From: Candidatus Bathyarchaeota archaeon
GTDB lineage: Archaea; Thermoproteota; Bathyarchaeia; RBG-16-48-13; GCA-020355125
NCBI GenBank assembly: GCA_030671165.1
Contig: DAOVAG010000056.1
Span: 1 to 6,109 of the forward strand
DNA: 6,109 nt
Direction of reading: 5' to 3'
In this document: positions 1 through 5,890 of the stretch, one piece after another
Numbering within the stretch: position 1 is the first letter of the stretch
Layout: every line of letters begins with the position of its first letter
Notes under the pieces: model-generated
What the model saw: the letters and a program-made list of their open reading frames with translations, nothing else
What the model was told of the DNA's origin: nothing
Databases searched by the model: none
Program-made: the position numbers and the translations under genes

Positions 1-109
1 TCGTAGATGTGGCTCTTACGGTTCTATTATTAGATCTTATGGCTTAAACTTATGTCGCCAATGCTTTAGAGAAGTGGCTGTAAAACTCGGATTTAAAAAA
101 TACTCTTAG
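1..109 (+). CDS. rps14: Small ribosomal subunit protein uS14, zinc-type (3' part only)
   Basis: The gene is cut by the window edge; the last 35 codons are visible in the frame starting at base 2 and end at TAG 107-109. uS14 binds the 3' major domain of 16S rRNA in the small-subunit head. The visible part shows the archaeal zinc-binding form: one Cys at codon 3 (RRCG), then the second knuckle LCRQC at codons 18-21, followed by the family's C-terminal FREVAxKLGFKKY. Three of the four expected zinc ligands are therefore seen; the first lies just outside the window (base 1 is compatible with the last base of a Cys codon, which cannot be confirmed). The complete protein is normally only about 50-55 residues, so roughly two thirds is present. 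The stop codon overlaps the SD of rpl6, which implies translational coupling. Normally rps8 follows this gene; here it does not. Confidence 0.95.
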   Translation, partial: RRCGSYGSIIRSYGLNLCRQCFREVAVKLGFKKYS

Positions 110-113
110 AGGA
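108..113 (+). promoter_or_regulatory. SD sequence of rpl6, overlapping the rps14 stop
   Basis: AGAGGA sits 7 bases before the TTG at 121 and overlaps the TAG stop of rps14. It supports TTG 121 as the start of rpl6 rather than the internal ATG at 136, and shows that the rps14-rpl6 junction is a working coupled junction with no room for rps8. Confidence 0.6.
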
Positions 114-120
114 ATTTATC

Positions 121-666
121 TTGACTAAAGAGCTTATGGCCCAAAAGATTATCGAAATCCCTCAGGATATCAAAGTAAGACTTAACCTGCCTACAATTAT
201 TGTTAAAGGACCACTGGGAGAAATTGAGCGTAACTTCTCTTTTACTACAATTAATATAACGCAAAAAAATGATAAAATAATAATAGAAGCTCCTTGGCCA
301 GATAAGAAGAGGTCTGCTTTAGTTGGAACTCTTAAATCACACATCGAAAACATGATTATCGGCGTGTTAAAGGGATTCACATACAAACTCAAAATCGTAT
401 TTGCTCACTTCCCTATATCGATAAAGATAAAGGAAAAAGAAATTATTATCGAAAACTTTGGCGGTGAAAGAAAACCGAGGAATGCAAACATTAAGGGTGA
501 TGTAAAAGTTACCGTTGATGGAGACGATCTGATCGTAAAAGGAATATACATTGAAGACGTGAGTCAAACAGCTGCTAATGTTGAACAAGCAACCCGTATT
601 AAGAAGAGGGATCCTCGAATTTTCCTTGACGGTATCTACGTCTTTGAGAAAGGAGAAGGGATGTAA
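121..666 (+). CDS. rpl6: Large ribosomal subunit protein uL6
   Basis: uL6 sits near the factor-binding region of the large subunit, against the sarcin-ricin loop of 23S rRNA. The 181-residue product has the family's usual archaeal length and its two repeated alpha/beta domains. The N-terminal half contains EIPQDIKVRL, then the VKGPLGEIERNFS segment (about residues 28-41). The hinge carries ALVGTLKSHIENMIIGVLKGFTYKL (about 66-90). The C-terminal half has VTVDGDDLIVKGIYIEDVSQTAANVEQATRIKKRDPRIFLDGIYV, matching the archaeal signature for this region. The start is TTG with AGAGGA 7 bases upstream; ATG 136 would lose five residues and has no good SD. The gene begins 11 bases after rps14, where rps8 is expected in most archaea. 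The stop is 4 bases before rpl32e. Confidence 0.96.
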   Translation: MTKELMAQKIIEIPQDIKVRLNLPTIIVKGPLGEIERNFSFTTINITQKNDKIIIEAPWPDKKRSALVGTLKSHIENMIIGVLKGFTYKLKIVFAHFPISIKIKEKEIIIENFGGERKPRNANIKGDVKVTVDGDDLIVKGIYIEDVSQTAANVEQATRIKKRDPRIFLDGIYVFEKGEGM

Positions 667-670
667 TACT

Positions 671-1156
671 ATGATAGAGACTAAACTTCCCATTGAAGTT
701 GAAGAAAAAGAGGGAGTAATTGTTAAACCTAAGCTTGGAGTAGAAAAAAGACGTCTTCTCCGTGTTCGCAAACTTCAAAAGACTAAAAAACCTGATTTTA
801 TTAGACAGGAAAGTTGGAGATATAAGAGAGTGAAATCATCTTGGAGAAGGCCTAGGGGTCGTGACAGTAGGATGAGAAAAAAGGATGCGGGATGGCCAAA
901 ATCTGTAGAGATTGGTTACCGCTCACCAGTAAAAGTCCGTGGGATTCACCCATCAGGATTTGAAGAAATACTCATTCACAATCCCAAAGATTTAGAAAAA
1001 GTTAATTCAAAGAGTGTTGTGAGAATAGGACACACCGTTGGATTAAAGAAAAGACTAATAATTATCGAGAAAGCTAATGAATTAAGCTTGCGCGTCCTTA
1101 ACACTAGAGGAGTTGGTGAAGATGAACCTAAAGAGTCAGAGGAGAATGGCATCTAA
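671..1156 (+). CDS. rpl32e: Large ribosomal subunit protein eL32
   Basis: eL32 is a large-subunit protein shared by archaea and eukaryotes and absent from bacteria. From ATG 671 the product is 161 residues. The conserved core starts at about residue 34 (RKLQKTKKPDFIRQESWRYKRV) and continues through SSWRRPRGRDSRMR, GYRSPVKVRGIHPSGFEE and VVRIGHTVGLKKR, all typical of the family. The first 30 or so residues are an acidic, low-conservation extension of the kind seen in many archaeal eL32 proteins, and the tail is also acidic. The reading frame is open back to 578 inside rpl6, but starting there would duplicate rpl6 coding sequence. ATG 671 lies just after the rpl6 stop, with purine-rich AGGAGAAGGG at 651-660. 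The 3' end overlaps the start of rpl19e by 35 bases. Confidence 0.95.
   Translation: MIETKLPIEVEEKEGVIVKPKLGVEKRRLLRVRKLQKTKKPDFIRQESWRYKRVKSSWRRPRGRDSRMRKKDAGWPKSVEIGYRSPVKVRGIHPSGFEEILIHNPKDLEKVNSKSVVRIGHTVGLKKRLIIIEKANELSLRVLNTRGVGEDEPKESEENGI
1107..1112 (+). promoter_or_regulatory. SD sequence of rpl19e inside rpl32e
   Basis: GAGGAG lies 9 bases before ATG 1122, inside the rpl32e coding sequence. It selects ATG 1122 as the rpl19e start over TTG 1113, which is directly adjacent to the motif and would have no spacing. Confidence 0.55.
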
Positions 1157-1574
1157 GGCTTTAAAGATTGGTAAGAACCGAGTATGGATAGACCCAGAGA
1201 AGGGTGAAGATGTTGAGGAAGCGATTACCAGGGAAGAGATTCGTAAACTAATCAGTGAAGGAACCATTAAGGCTGCTCCACAGAAAGGAGTGAGTAGAGG
1301 TAGAGCACGAATCATTCATGCGAAAAGAAAAAAAGGTTTAAAGAAAGGTATGGGAAGTAGAAAAGGCACAAAGACTGCTAGAATGCCTAGAAAAGAGTTA
1401 TGGAAAAGACGGATTAGAGCGATTAGATCATATTTAAAAGACTTAAGAGACCGGAGAGTTATCCAGCGAAATATCTACCGTCGGCTATACCTTTTAGCTA
1501 AAGGAGGCGTCTTCAGAGACGTTGCCCATGTTGAACAATACATAGACTCTAATAGACTTAAGAGGCGGAGGTAA
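1122..1574 (+). CDS. rpl19e: Large ribosomal subunit protein eL19
   Basis: eL19 is an archaeal/eukaryotic large-subunit protein that extends a long helix across the subunit surface and takes part in inter-subunit contacts. From ATG 1122 the product has 150 residues and opens with MNLKSQRRMASKALKIGKNR, then VWIDPEKGEDVEEAITREEIRKLI, which is the family's diagnostic N-terminus. A very basic middle follows (SRGRARIIHAKRKKGLKKGMGSRKGTK, about residues 57-83), then the RMPRKELWKRRIRAIRSYLKDLRD helix and a basic C-terminus. The frame is open back to TTG 1113, but that would add three residues not usual for the family, and the SD fits ATG 1122. The 35-base overlap with rpl32e indicates coupled translation. 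The stop lies within the SD of rpl18. Confidence 0.96.
   Translation: MNLKSQRRMASKALKIGKNRVWIDPEKGEDVEEAITREEIRKLISEGTIKAAPQKGVSRGRARIIHAKRKKGLKKGMGSRKGTKTARMPRKELWKRRIRAIRSYLKDLRDRRVIQRNIYRRLYLLAKGGVFRDVAHVEQYIDSNRLKRRR
1567..1572 (+). promoter_or_regulatory. SD sequence of rpl18
   Basis: GGAGGT, the strongest SD in the window, sits 8 bases before the TTG at 1581 and overlaps the last codons of rpl19e. It firmly supports a UUG start for rpl18. Confidence 0.7.
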
Positions 1575-1580
1575 AATAAT

Positions 1581-2183
1581 TTGGCTCGAGGTCCAAGATA
1601 TCACGTTCCTTTTAGACGTCGTAGAAGTGGTAAAACAGATTATAGAAAGCGAAAGATCATGATTCTCTCGAATATCCCTCGCTTTGTAGTAAGATGTTCC
1701 CTTAAACATATTACTGCCCAAATTATCGACGCTCATTCAATTGGGGATAAAACTTTAGTTTCATCATCCTCTCAGGAGATCTCTAAAAAGTTCGGATGGA
1801 AAGCTTACTGTAGAAATCTGCCAATGGCATACATTGTTGGTTTCCTTATAGGTCACAAGGCCCTATCCCAAGGGATCGATAGAACGATCTTCGATATCGG
1901 TCTTAAGAAAGCTTCTAAGGGCGGTCGAGTATTCGCTACATTAAAAGGCGCCGTAGACGCAGGTCTTAATATGCAATATAATGCAAAGATTATGCCACCA
2001 GAATCAAGAATAAGAGGAGAACACATTGTTTCATTCGCGAAAGAATTGTTCGATAGCGATCCTCTCTTGTATGAGAAGACTTTCTCTGGATATCTATCAC
2101 GAAATTTAAAGCCCGAACAGCTCAGTGAACACTTTGAAGAAGTAAAAAGAAGTATCACAAATGTCTTTATGACGGAGAAGTGA
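1581..2183 (+). CDS. rpl18: Large ribosomal subunit protein uL18
   Basis: uL18 binds 5S rRNA and anchors it, with uL5, in the central protuberance. The product is 200 residues, the usual size for the archaeal/eukaryotic form, which is longer than the bacterial one. The N-terminus ARGPRYHVPFRRRRSGKTDYRKR is the basic 5S-rRNA-binding arm of the archaeal family. The fold continues with RFVVRCSLKHITAQIID, then AYCRNLPMAYIVGFLIGHKAL, IFDIGLKKASKGGRVFATLKGAVDAGL and the late RIRGEHI segment. Translation starts at TTG 1581 behind GGAGGT. The stop TGA at 2181-2183 falls 2 bases before the likely rps5 start. Confidence 0.96.
   Translation: MARGPRYHVPFRRRRSGKTDYRKRKIMILSNIPRFVVRCSLKHITAQIIDAHSIGDKTLVSSSSQEISKKFGWKAYCRNLPMAYIVGFLIGHKALSQGIDRTIFDIGLKKASKGGRVFATLKGAVDAGLNMQYNAKIMPPESRIRGEHIVSFAKELFDSDPLLYEKTFSGYLSRNLKPEQLSEHFEEVKRSITNVFMTEK
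2174..2177 (+). promoter_or_regulatory. SD sequence deciding the rps5 start
   Basis: GGAG ends 8 bases before ATG 2186 but only 2 bases before the in-frame GTG at 2180, so the ATG is favoured. Confidence 0.5.
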
Positions 2184-2185
2184 AT

Positions 2186-2818
2186 ATGTCAAGATATAAT
2201 CGAAGAAATGAGACTTGGATTCCTCATACAAAACTTGGAAAAATGGTTTTGGAAGGTAGGATAACCTCAATGGACGAAGTTTTTAATCAAGGTTATAAGA
2301 TTTATGAACCACAATTAGTGGATTACTTACTTACAGATCTTCAGCAAGAAGTTTTAGATGTGAATATTGTCCAAAAACAGACGGATGCTGGAGAAAAAAC
2401 TCGGTTTAAATCTCTTGTCGTTGTTGGAAATTACGATGGATACTTTGGATTAGGTCATGGGACTCATAAACAAACCAGAGTAGCGATTCAAAAAGCCACT
2501 ATCGAAGCTAAACTCAATATCTTTCCAGTAAGAAGAGGTTGTGGTAGTTGGACCTGCAGCTGCAATGAACCACATTCACTCCCTTTTAAAGTAACTGGTA
2601 AATGTGGCAGTGTTAGAGTAGATATACTCCCAGGTTCTCGAGGTTTAGGAATAGTGGCTGGGAAAACAGCTAAAAACATAATAGCTTTCGCTGGAATTAA
2701 GGATTGCTGGACTAAAAGTCGAGGTTCTACAAGAACCGTTCCCTCCTTTGCTTATGCAACAGCTGATGCTTTAATGAATACTTATAAAATAGTCTCACCG
2801 AAAGATTGGGTTAGGTGA
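2186..2818 (+). CDS. rps5: Small ribosomal subunit protein uS5
   Basis: uS5 lies at the mRNA entry and decoding region of the small subunit and affects accuracy. From ATG 2186 the product is 210 residues, the archaeal length. An archaeal N-terminal extension (WIPHTKLGKMVLEGRITSMDEVF) precedes the double-stranded-RNA-binding-like domain with VVVGNYDGYFGLGHGTHKQ (about residues 75-93). The C-terminal domain carries VRRGCGSWTCSCNEPHSLPF and TGKCGSVRVDILPGSRGLGIVAG, then AGIKDCWTKSRGSTRT, all strongly family-specific. The cysteine-rich RRGCGSWxCxCxEPHS stretch is normal for archaea. The frame also has a GTG at 2180 that overlaps the rpl18 stop and would add MN; the SD spacing favours 2186. The stop overlaps the SD of rpl30. 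Confidence 0.96.
   Translation: MSRYNRRNETWIPHTKLGKMVLEGRITSMDEVFNQGYKIYEPQLVDYLLTDLQQEVLDVNIVQKQTDAGEKTRFKSLVVVGNYDGYFGLGHGTHKQTRVAIQKATIEAKLNIFPVRRGCGSWTCSCNEPHSLPFKVTGKCGSVRVDILPGSRGLGIVAGKTAKNIIAFAGIKDCWTKSRGSTRTVPSFAYATADALMNTYKIVSPKDWVR
2813..2818 (+). promoter_or_regulatory. SD sequence of rpl30, overlapping the rps5 stop
   Basis: AGGTGA includes the rps5 stop TGA and lies 6 bases before TTG 2825. It supports the UUG start of rpl30 and coupled translation. Confidence 0.6.
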
Positions 2819-2824
2819 ATCAGA

Positions 2825-3307
2825 TTGGCTGAAGAGAAGGGACGTTGCTTAGCTTTAATTCGTCTTCGTGGTAATGTGGGTATTCGAAAAGAATATGAAT
2901 ACGTATTTAAACTCATGCATCTGACCCGGAAAAACCACGTGACATTATTAGAGGAGACTAAATCAAATTTAGGAATGATTCGGAAAATAAAGGATTATTC
3001 CACATGGGGTGAAGTCACTTCAGAAACCCTTCTTCTTCTACTAGAGAGGAAAGGAAAATTGAGGGGAAATAAAACATTAACGAATGATTATGTCAAGAAT
3101 GAGCTTGGCTTTTCATCCATAGCAGAGTTAGCTCAGGCAATTTACGCTTCAGAAATTAACTTCTGGAAATTACCCAACGTTAAACCGATCTTTCGCTTAC
3201 ATCCACCCCGTAAAGGTTTCCGCAAATCTATTAGAAGGCCCTACCCTAATGGTGAACTAGGATACAGAGGGGAAGAGATAAACAAGCTCCTTTCCAGAAT
3301 GATGTAA
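2825..3307 (+). CDS. rpl30: Large ribosomal subunit protein uL30
   Basis: uL30 is a large-subunit protein near the 5S rRNA and 23S domain II. The product is 160 residues, the long archaeal/eukaryotic (eukaryotic L7-like) form rather than the 60-residue bacterial one. The core is CLALIRLRGNVGIRKEYEYVFKLMHLTRKNHVTLL (about residues 8-42). The archaeal extension follows, with NLGMIRKIKDYSTWGEV and, near the end, PIFRLHPPRKGFRKSIRRPYPNGELGYRGEEIN, which is the diagnostic C-terminal stretch. The start is TTG with AGGTGA 6 bases upstream. The stop TAA at 3305-3307 leaves a 36-base AT-rich spacer before rpl15, the largest gap inside this gene string. Confidence 0.95.
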   Translation: MAEEKGRCLALIRLRGNVGIRKEYEYVFKLMHLTRKNHVTLLEETKSNLGMIRKIKDYSTWGEVTSETLLLLLERKGKLRGNKTLTNDYVKNELGFSSIAELAQAIYASEINFWKLPNVKPIFRLHPPRKGFRKSIRRPYPNGELGYRGEEINKLLSRMM

Positions 3308-3330
3308 TAACACTTTAAAACTTGTAAAAA

Positions 3331-3335
3331 GAAGG
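3331..3335 (+). promoter_or_regulatory. SD sequence deciding the rpl15 start
   Basis: GAAGG ends 8 bases before ATG 3344 but only 2 before ATG 3338. The second ATG is therefore the more likely start. Confidence 0.5.
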
Positions 3336-3343
3336 TTATGAAA

Positions 3344-3775
3344 ATGCCGCAGAGATTTAGAAAAATTAGAAAACATCGTGGTTCAAGAAGCCACGGCTGG
3401 GGTGTGAGACAGCATAAGGGAAAAGGTAGCCATGGTGGGTTCGGAAGATCTCAGGGACACAAAGGTAAATGGACCTACACGGTAAAGTATGAACCCGATC
3501 GTTATGGGAAACATGGATTTAAGTCCCATACAAATGTGGAAATTGTTACGATCAATGTGGGAGAGCTTGATGAGCTAACTAATAAATTATTAGTAGAGGG
3601 TAATGCTGTGAAAGAGGATAAACTATGTGTTATTGACTTAGCTAAACTTGGCATTGGTAAGCTTCTCGGTTCAGGAAATGTGAAACAACAGTTAAAAGTT
3701 AAAGTAAAGGCTCATTCCCAACTGGCTGCAAAGAAGATTGAAGACGCTCAGGGAATAATAATACAAATAGAATAA
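3344..3775 (+). CDS. rpl15: Large ribosomal subunit protein uL15
   Basis: uL15 is an early-assembly large-subunit protein whose extended N-terminus runs into 23S rRNA. From ATG 3344 the product is 143 residues. The basic, Gly/His-rich N-terminus (FRKIRKHRGSRSHGWG, then HKGKGSHGGFGRSQGHKGKW, to about residue 43) is typical of the archaeal family. The globular C-terminal part includes YGKHGFKSHTN, INVGELDEL, KLLGSGNVKQQLKVKVKAHSQLAAKKIEDAQG and ends with IIIQIE. An in-frame ATG at 3338 would add two residues, but its SD spacing is only 2 bases. In most archaea secY follows directly; here the gene is followed by a 165-base non-coding gap and then cmk, so the ribosomal-protein string probably ends here. 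Confidence 0.95.
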   Translation: MPQRFRKIRKHRGSRSHGWGVRQHKGKGSHGGFGRSQGHKGKWTYTVKYEPDRYGKHGFKSHTNVEIVTINVGELDELTNKLLVEGNAVKEDKLCVIDLAKLGIGKLLGSGNVKQQLKVKVKAHSQLAAKKIEDAQGIIIQIE

Positions 3776-3940
3776 TCAAACTCTTGATCAACGTCTTACA
3801 ACTCTTTTAAATCAAATTCTCACTATAACTATAATGTTGAGATTTACATGATAAGCCGTAAGACTTAAATTTCTATTTAAACTGATGGAAATACTCAACT
3901 TTGAGAGAAATAATGAATTTAAATGAGGTGTAAACGTTTA
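3776..3940 (+). promoter_or_regulatory. Non-coding gap rpl15-cmk with promoter-like element
   Basis: This 165-base gap has no plausible ORF and no remnant of secY that I can see. A TATA-like CTATTTAAA at 3873-3881 would place transcription start near 3900-3905, about 35-40 bases before the preferred cmk start. Around that point is a small dyad, CTCAA/TTGAG (3894-3898 and 3901-3905). A longer-range inverted pair is GTCTTAC 3793-3799 with GTAAGAC 3858-3864. A palindrome TTGATCAA lies just after the rpl15 stop (3784-3791). No T-run longer than four is present, so a clear terminator for the ribosomal-protein string is lacking. The promoter call is inference from base composition and spacing. Confidence 0.35.
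3925..3930 (+). promoter_or_regulatory. SD sequence deciding the cmk start
   Basis: GAGGTG lies 10 bases before ATG 3941 and overlaps the alternative ATG at 3923. It cannot serve that upstream start, so initiation at 3941 is favoured. Confidence 0.55.
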
Positions 3941-4489
3941 ATGAGTTTAGTTATTACTTTAAGCGGTTTACATGGCACAGGTAAGACGACATATGCTAAA
4001 ACCCTCTCAAAAACATTCAACCTACGACACATCTCTGCAGGAATACTTTTTCGCCAAATAGCTACTGACAAAGACATTTCCATCTCTGAACTAACCAAAT
4101 TAGCGTCAAGAAATGATAAAATTGATCAGTTAATCGACGAAAGAACTAGAATGGAAGCAGAGAGAGGCAACGTCATAATAGACGGATTATTAGCGGGTTG
4201 GATAGCGATAAAATATGTTAATATTAAACTCTATTTAACAACCTCAGATAAAGTAAGGTTCTCAAGAATTGCATCGAGGGAAAACATCTCCACGATAAAC
4301 GCGAGGAAACTAACTCTGTTTAGAGAAGAAATCGAGAGAAAGAGATTTATAAAATATTATAACCTTAACATAGATAATTTAACGATATACGATTTAATCT
4401 TAAATACTGAATTGCTTTCTATTGAATCAAATGTTATGATCATGAAAAACTTCATTCAAGAATATATTAAATTACATGGAGGGATCTAA
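3941..4489 (+). CDS. cmk: Archaeal-type cytidylate kinase
   Basis: The enzyme phosphorylates CMP (and dCMP) with ATP to CDP in pyrimidine salvage and RNA turnover; it is cytosolic. From ATG 3941 the product is 182 residues, the normal length. The P-loop SGLHGTGKTT is at residues 8-17, followed by HISAGILFR (30-38), which lines the nucleoside-monophosphate site. Next come RGNVIIDGLLAGW (75-87), KLYL (96-99), a lid with RIASREN (109-115) and several Arg (R128, R133, R135), and the signature KYYNLNIDNLTIYDLILNT (138-156). The family normally has EGRLAGW where this has DGLLAGW, so a usually conserved Arg is Leu83. An upstream in-frame ATG at 3923 would add six residues and has no SD. The position beside rpl14e and cbf5 is usual in archaea. 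The last 14 bases may overlap rpl14e. Confidence 0.92.
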   Translation: MSLVITLSGLHGTGKTTYAKTLSKTFNLRHISAGILFRQIATDKDISISELTKLASRNDKIDQLIDERTRMEAERGNVIIDGLLAGWIAIKYVNIKLYLTTSDKVRFSRIASRENISTINARKLTLFREEIERKRFIKYYNLNIDNLTIYDLILNTELLSIESNVMIMKNFIQEYIKLHGGI

Positions 4490-4772
4490 AATACCAGCTC
4501 TAGAAATTGGACGAATCTGTATAAAAATAAAAGGAAGAGAGTCAGGAAAAAAATGTGTTATTGTCGACATCATCGATAAGTCTTTTGTTCTCATTACAGG
4601 ACCTGAGACTTTAACAGGCGTAAAAAGGCGAAGGGTTAATGTGCAGCATATTAAACCTACAGAACTAAGTTTACCCATTAAACGAGGATCTAGCGATGAG
4701 GATATCATTAAAGCATTGGAAATTGATGAAAAAAATGAGAATATGAAAGCCAAGACAACAAAAGAAGTTTAA
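4476..4772 (+). CDS. rpl14e: Large ribosomal subunit protein eL14
   Basis: eL14 is an archaeal/eukaryotic large-subunit protein with an SH3-like barrel, present in only some archaea. The core PALEIGRICIKIKGRESGKKCVIVDIIDKSFVLITGPETLTGVKRRRVN (about residues 7-55 counted from 4476) is diagnostic, followed by HIKPTE and IKRGSSDEDIIKAL. The 98-residue length is slightly long because of a Lys/Glu-rich tail. The start is uncertain. The only ATG, at 4476, lies inside cmk and overlaps the SD-like GGAGGG (4478-4483). That motif is instead 7-8 bases before an ATA codon at 4491, exactly where homologues have the Met of MPALEVGR. Initiation at 4491 would give 93 residues. I list the ATG start as the conservative choice. 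Confidence 0.93.
   Translation: MEGSKIPALEIGRICIKIKGRESGKKCVIVDIIDKSFVLITGPETLTGVKRRRVNVQHIKPTELSLPIKRGSSDEDIIKALEIDEKNENMKAKTTKEV
4478..4483 (+). promoter_or_regulatory. SD sequence pointing to an AUA start in rpl14e
   Basis: GGAGGG at the end of cmk, followed by ATC, resembles the full archaeal SD. It lies 7-8 bases before ATA 4491, which is optimal. It overlaps the G of the only upstream ATG (4476), so it cannot direct that start. No SD is visible before 4476. Confidence 0.5.
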
Positions 4773-4880
4773 CCCACAAAATTCTACATTTTTATTCAAA
4801 TCTTCCATATGGTAAACTTTTTGTCGATGTCAGAATAATTATTATCTACATTAATAAACACGACTTTTGAGAATAAGTTA
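4773..4880 (+). promoter_or_regulatory. Gap rpl14e-cbf5: T-run terminator signals and possible promoter
   Basis: Two T5 runs (4789-4793 and 4818-4822) resemble the oligo-T signals that end archaeal transcripts. Further on, TTAATAAA at 4851-4858 is TATA-like and would put transcription start close to the cbf5 ATG at 4881. No convincing SD precedes that ATG, so a leaderless cbf5 mRNA is possible. All of this is inferred from motif and spacing. Confidence 0.35.
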
Positions 4881-5864
4881 ATGCCAGTACCACCATGGGA
4901 GATCAAACGCGAACTAATTATCAAAGTTGAGGCAGAGACTGATCCTACTCATGGTTGTATCCCAAAAAATCGAACCATACCTGATCTTATTAAATATGGT
5001 TTAGTGAACTTAGATAAACCAAGCGGACCAACAAGTCATGAGGTTGTAGCTTGGGTTAAAAAAATCCTCAAGATTGATCGTGCTGGACACGGCGGCACTC
5101 TGGACCCTAAAGTAACTGGTGTTCTACCCATCGCCTTGGAAGAAGCTAGAAAGATTCTTGGAATTTTTCTCCTCTCTATTAAGGAATACGTCTGTGTTAT
5201 GCGCATACACGGAGAAATTCCAGATGAAAAAATTAAACAAGTGCTTGAAGAGTTTGTGGGGGAGATTTATCAGAAACCACCCCTTCGTTCTTCTGTTCGT
5301 AGGAACGTACGAATAAGACGCATCTACTACATTAAGGATCTTGAGTTTATAAAACGGAGAACACTTTTCAGAGTTGGATGTCAATCAGGCACATATATCC
5401 GAAAATTATGTTCAGACATTGGCGAGATTTTAGGGATAGGGGCTCATATGGAAGAGTTGAGACGAACTAAAACTGGATCATTCAACGAAAATGAGAATCT
5501 CATCACGCTATATGATCTGAAAGGTGCTTATGATTTATGGGTAACTGAGAAAGACGAATCCTGGTTGAGAAGAATAGTACAACCTGTAGAGCGAGCTTTA
5601 AAACCCATTCCGAAGTTATATCTCCGTGATTCAGCAATTGATTCCATATGTCACGGCGCTAAACTTGCTATTCCAGGAATTTCAAGACTAAATACAGGTA
5701 TTACACGAAATTCTTCTGTTAGCTTTTTCTCTCTAAAAGGGGAGTTAGTTGCTCTTGGTAAAGCTGTCATGTCTACTGAAGAGATATTAAACCAAGATCA
5801 TGGTATTGCTGCCAATACAACGCGAGTGATTATGAGTAGAGGTACTTATCCTAGGATGTGGTAG
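4881..5864 (+). CDS. cbf5: tRNA/rRNA pseudouridine synthase Cbf5 (archaeal dyskerin, TruB family)
   Basis: Cbf5 is the catalytic subunit of H/ACA ribonucleoprotein particles, working with Nop10, Gar1 and L7Ae to convert guide-RNA-selected uridines in rRNA to pseudouridine. Archaeal Cbf5 can also act on tRNA U55. The product is 327 residues, the usual archaeal length. The N-terminus (IIKVEAETDPTHGCIP, about 13-28) is followed by LVNLDKPSGPTSHEVVAWVK (41-60). The catalytic loop GHGGTLDPKVTG has the nucleophile Asp75. Tyr103 in KEYV and Arg174 in GTYIRKLCSDIG (170-181) match the other active-site residues. The HMEELRRTKTGSF strand (189-201) closes the catalytic domain. The C-terminal PUA domain runs from about 247 to 320 and includes SAIDSICHGAKLAIPGI and GELVALGKAVMS. 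The ATG at 4881 gives the usual N-terminus. The next gene is a tRNA. Confidence 0.96.
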   Translation: MPVPPWEIKRELIIKVEAETDPTHGCIPKNRTIPDLIKYGLVNLDKPSGPTSHEVVAWVKKILKIDRAGHGGTLDPKVTGVLPIALEEARKILGIFLLSIKEYVCVMRIHGEIPDEKIKQVLEEFVGEIYQKPPLRSSVRRNVRIRRIYYIKDLEFIKRRTLFRVGCQSGTYIRKLCSDIGEILGIGAHMEELRRTKTGSFNENENLITLYDLKGAYDLWVTEKDESWLRRIVQPVERALKPIPKLYLRDSAIDSICHGAKLAIPGISRLNTGITRNSSVSFFSLKGELVALGKAVMSTEEILNQDHGIAANTTRVIMSRGTYPRMW

Positions 5865-5870
5865 ATATTA

Positions 5871-5883
5871 ACGGAAAATATAT
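5871..5883 (+). promoter_or_regulatory. Possible BRE/TATA promoter for the tRNA
   Basis: AAATATAT at 5876-5883, preceded by purine-rich ACGGA, resembles an archaeal BRE plus TATA box. Transcription would start near 5905, giving a leader of about 30 bases that RNase P would remove from tRNA-Ser. Confidence 0.35.
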
Positions 5884-5890
5884 GACTTCC

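Noticed and set aside
578..670. Longer reading frame for eL32 starting inside rpl6
   Set aside because: The extra 31 codons are the shifted frame of rpl6, with no similarity to eL32; ATG 671 directly follows the rpl6 stop.
3776..3940. Remnant of secY or rpl34e in the gap after rpl15
   Set aside because: Neither strand reads as any recognisable fragment of those proteins; the gap is AT-rich with frequent stops.
5119..5384. Overlapping ORFs on both strands within cbf5
   Set aside because: They lie in the conserved catalytic domain of cbf5 and have no recognisable protein features; they are frame shadows.
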